From Rhodothermales bacterium (lineage in GTDB: Bacteria > Bacteroidota > Rhodothermia > Rhodothermales > Bin80): DNA of 64,000 nt. The notes under the pieces were generated by a model, which made no database searches, was not told where the DNA came from, and saw nothing but the letters and a program-made list of their open reading frames with translations. The DNA lies in contig JANQES010000091.1 in NCBI GenBank assembly GCA_028278205.1, positions 40,381 through 104,380 of the forward strand. Reading direction: 5' to 3'. Of the stretch, positions 63,914 through 64,000 are shown piece by piece. The position numbers and the translations under genes are program-made. How positions within the stretch are numbered: the stretch's first letter is position 1; each line of letters begins with the position of its first letter.

Positions 63914-63962
63914 CCACCGCCTGAGGCGGTGGATTCTTTGACAACAGGACCCTGAAAGGGTC
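63914..63962. repeat. Two small perfect stems (CCACCGCCT/AGGCGGTGG and GACCCT/AGGGTC)
   Basis: 63914-63932 is a 9-bp stem with one loop base and 63948-63962 a 6-bp stem with three. Paired GC-rich hairpins like the first are common at ends of IS200/IS605-type elements, but no transposase gene is in view before the window ends. Confidence 0.5.
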
Positions 63963-64000
63963 TGAAACTCAGGAAAAGAGGTCGTAATTGCGCTGCTCAC

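Overview
The window looks like a chromosome segment of a GC-rich Bacteroidota/Rhodothermota bacterium, close to the Rhodothermales. Four secreted proteins end in, or appear to end in, a type IX secretion (T9SS) C-terminal sorting domain, and three of these carry a PNPF motif. A PorV/PorQ-type barrel and a SusC-like TonB receptor with a carboxypeptidase-like N-domain are present. The cell envelope genes (LpxH, Wza, two PBP1A) are Gram-negative. IspG and IspE show the MEP isoprenoid route. No rRNA, tRNA or CRISPR array was recognised. I infer the lineage from gene content and composition only.

Region 1 (1-23.9 kb, all on the minus strand) is an alpha-glucan utilisation locus. In transcription order it holds a LacI repressor with a palindromic operator, a two-domain parvulin chaperone, a TonB receptor, a 1.3-kaa calcium-repeat secreted protein, a PorV-type barrel, a multi-domain starch-binding-like T9SS protein, an SGNH/TPR membrane protein, three GH13 amylases (an exported one with unclear anchoring, a T9SS cargo and a lipoprotein) and an SLC45/GPH-type disaccharide transporter cut by the window start. 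No SusD-like gene is present. Together these genes would bind, cut and import starch or maltodextrin at the cell surface under LacI control.

Region 2 (24-46.6 kb) is mostly housekeeping and envelope functions: threonine aldolase, IspG, an EEP-family enzyme, two tandem rhomboids, two PBP1A genes separated by LpxH, SbcD, a MacB/FtsX-type permease, IspE, and a patch of small cassette-like genes (41.7-44 kb) that includes a protease remnant and a duplicated noncoding block. Region 3 (46.8-63.8 kb) is a Wzy-dependent polysaccharide export cluster (Wza, Wzz, ligase/polymerase, flippase, methyltransferase, GT2), followed by a GH140-like enzyme, a beta-helix protein, a nucleotidyltransferase and two B12-binding radical SAM enzymes.

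The most unusual feature is a large family of inverted repeats built from 7- to 8-bp words. They sit at gene 3' ends and fill all five convergent gene junctions. They supply stop codons or start-proximal codons to neighbouring genes. In two secreted proteins repeat DNA encodes the region ahead of the signal peptide, and in a GH13 it encodes a linker. Some share conserved core hairpins and so form real dispersed element families. They resemble the heptanucleotide STRR sequences of cyanobacteria, but their role here is open.
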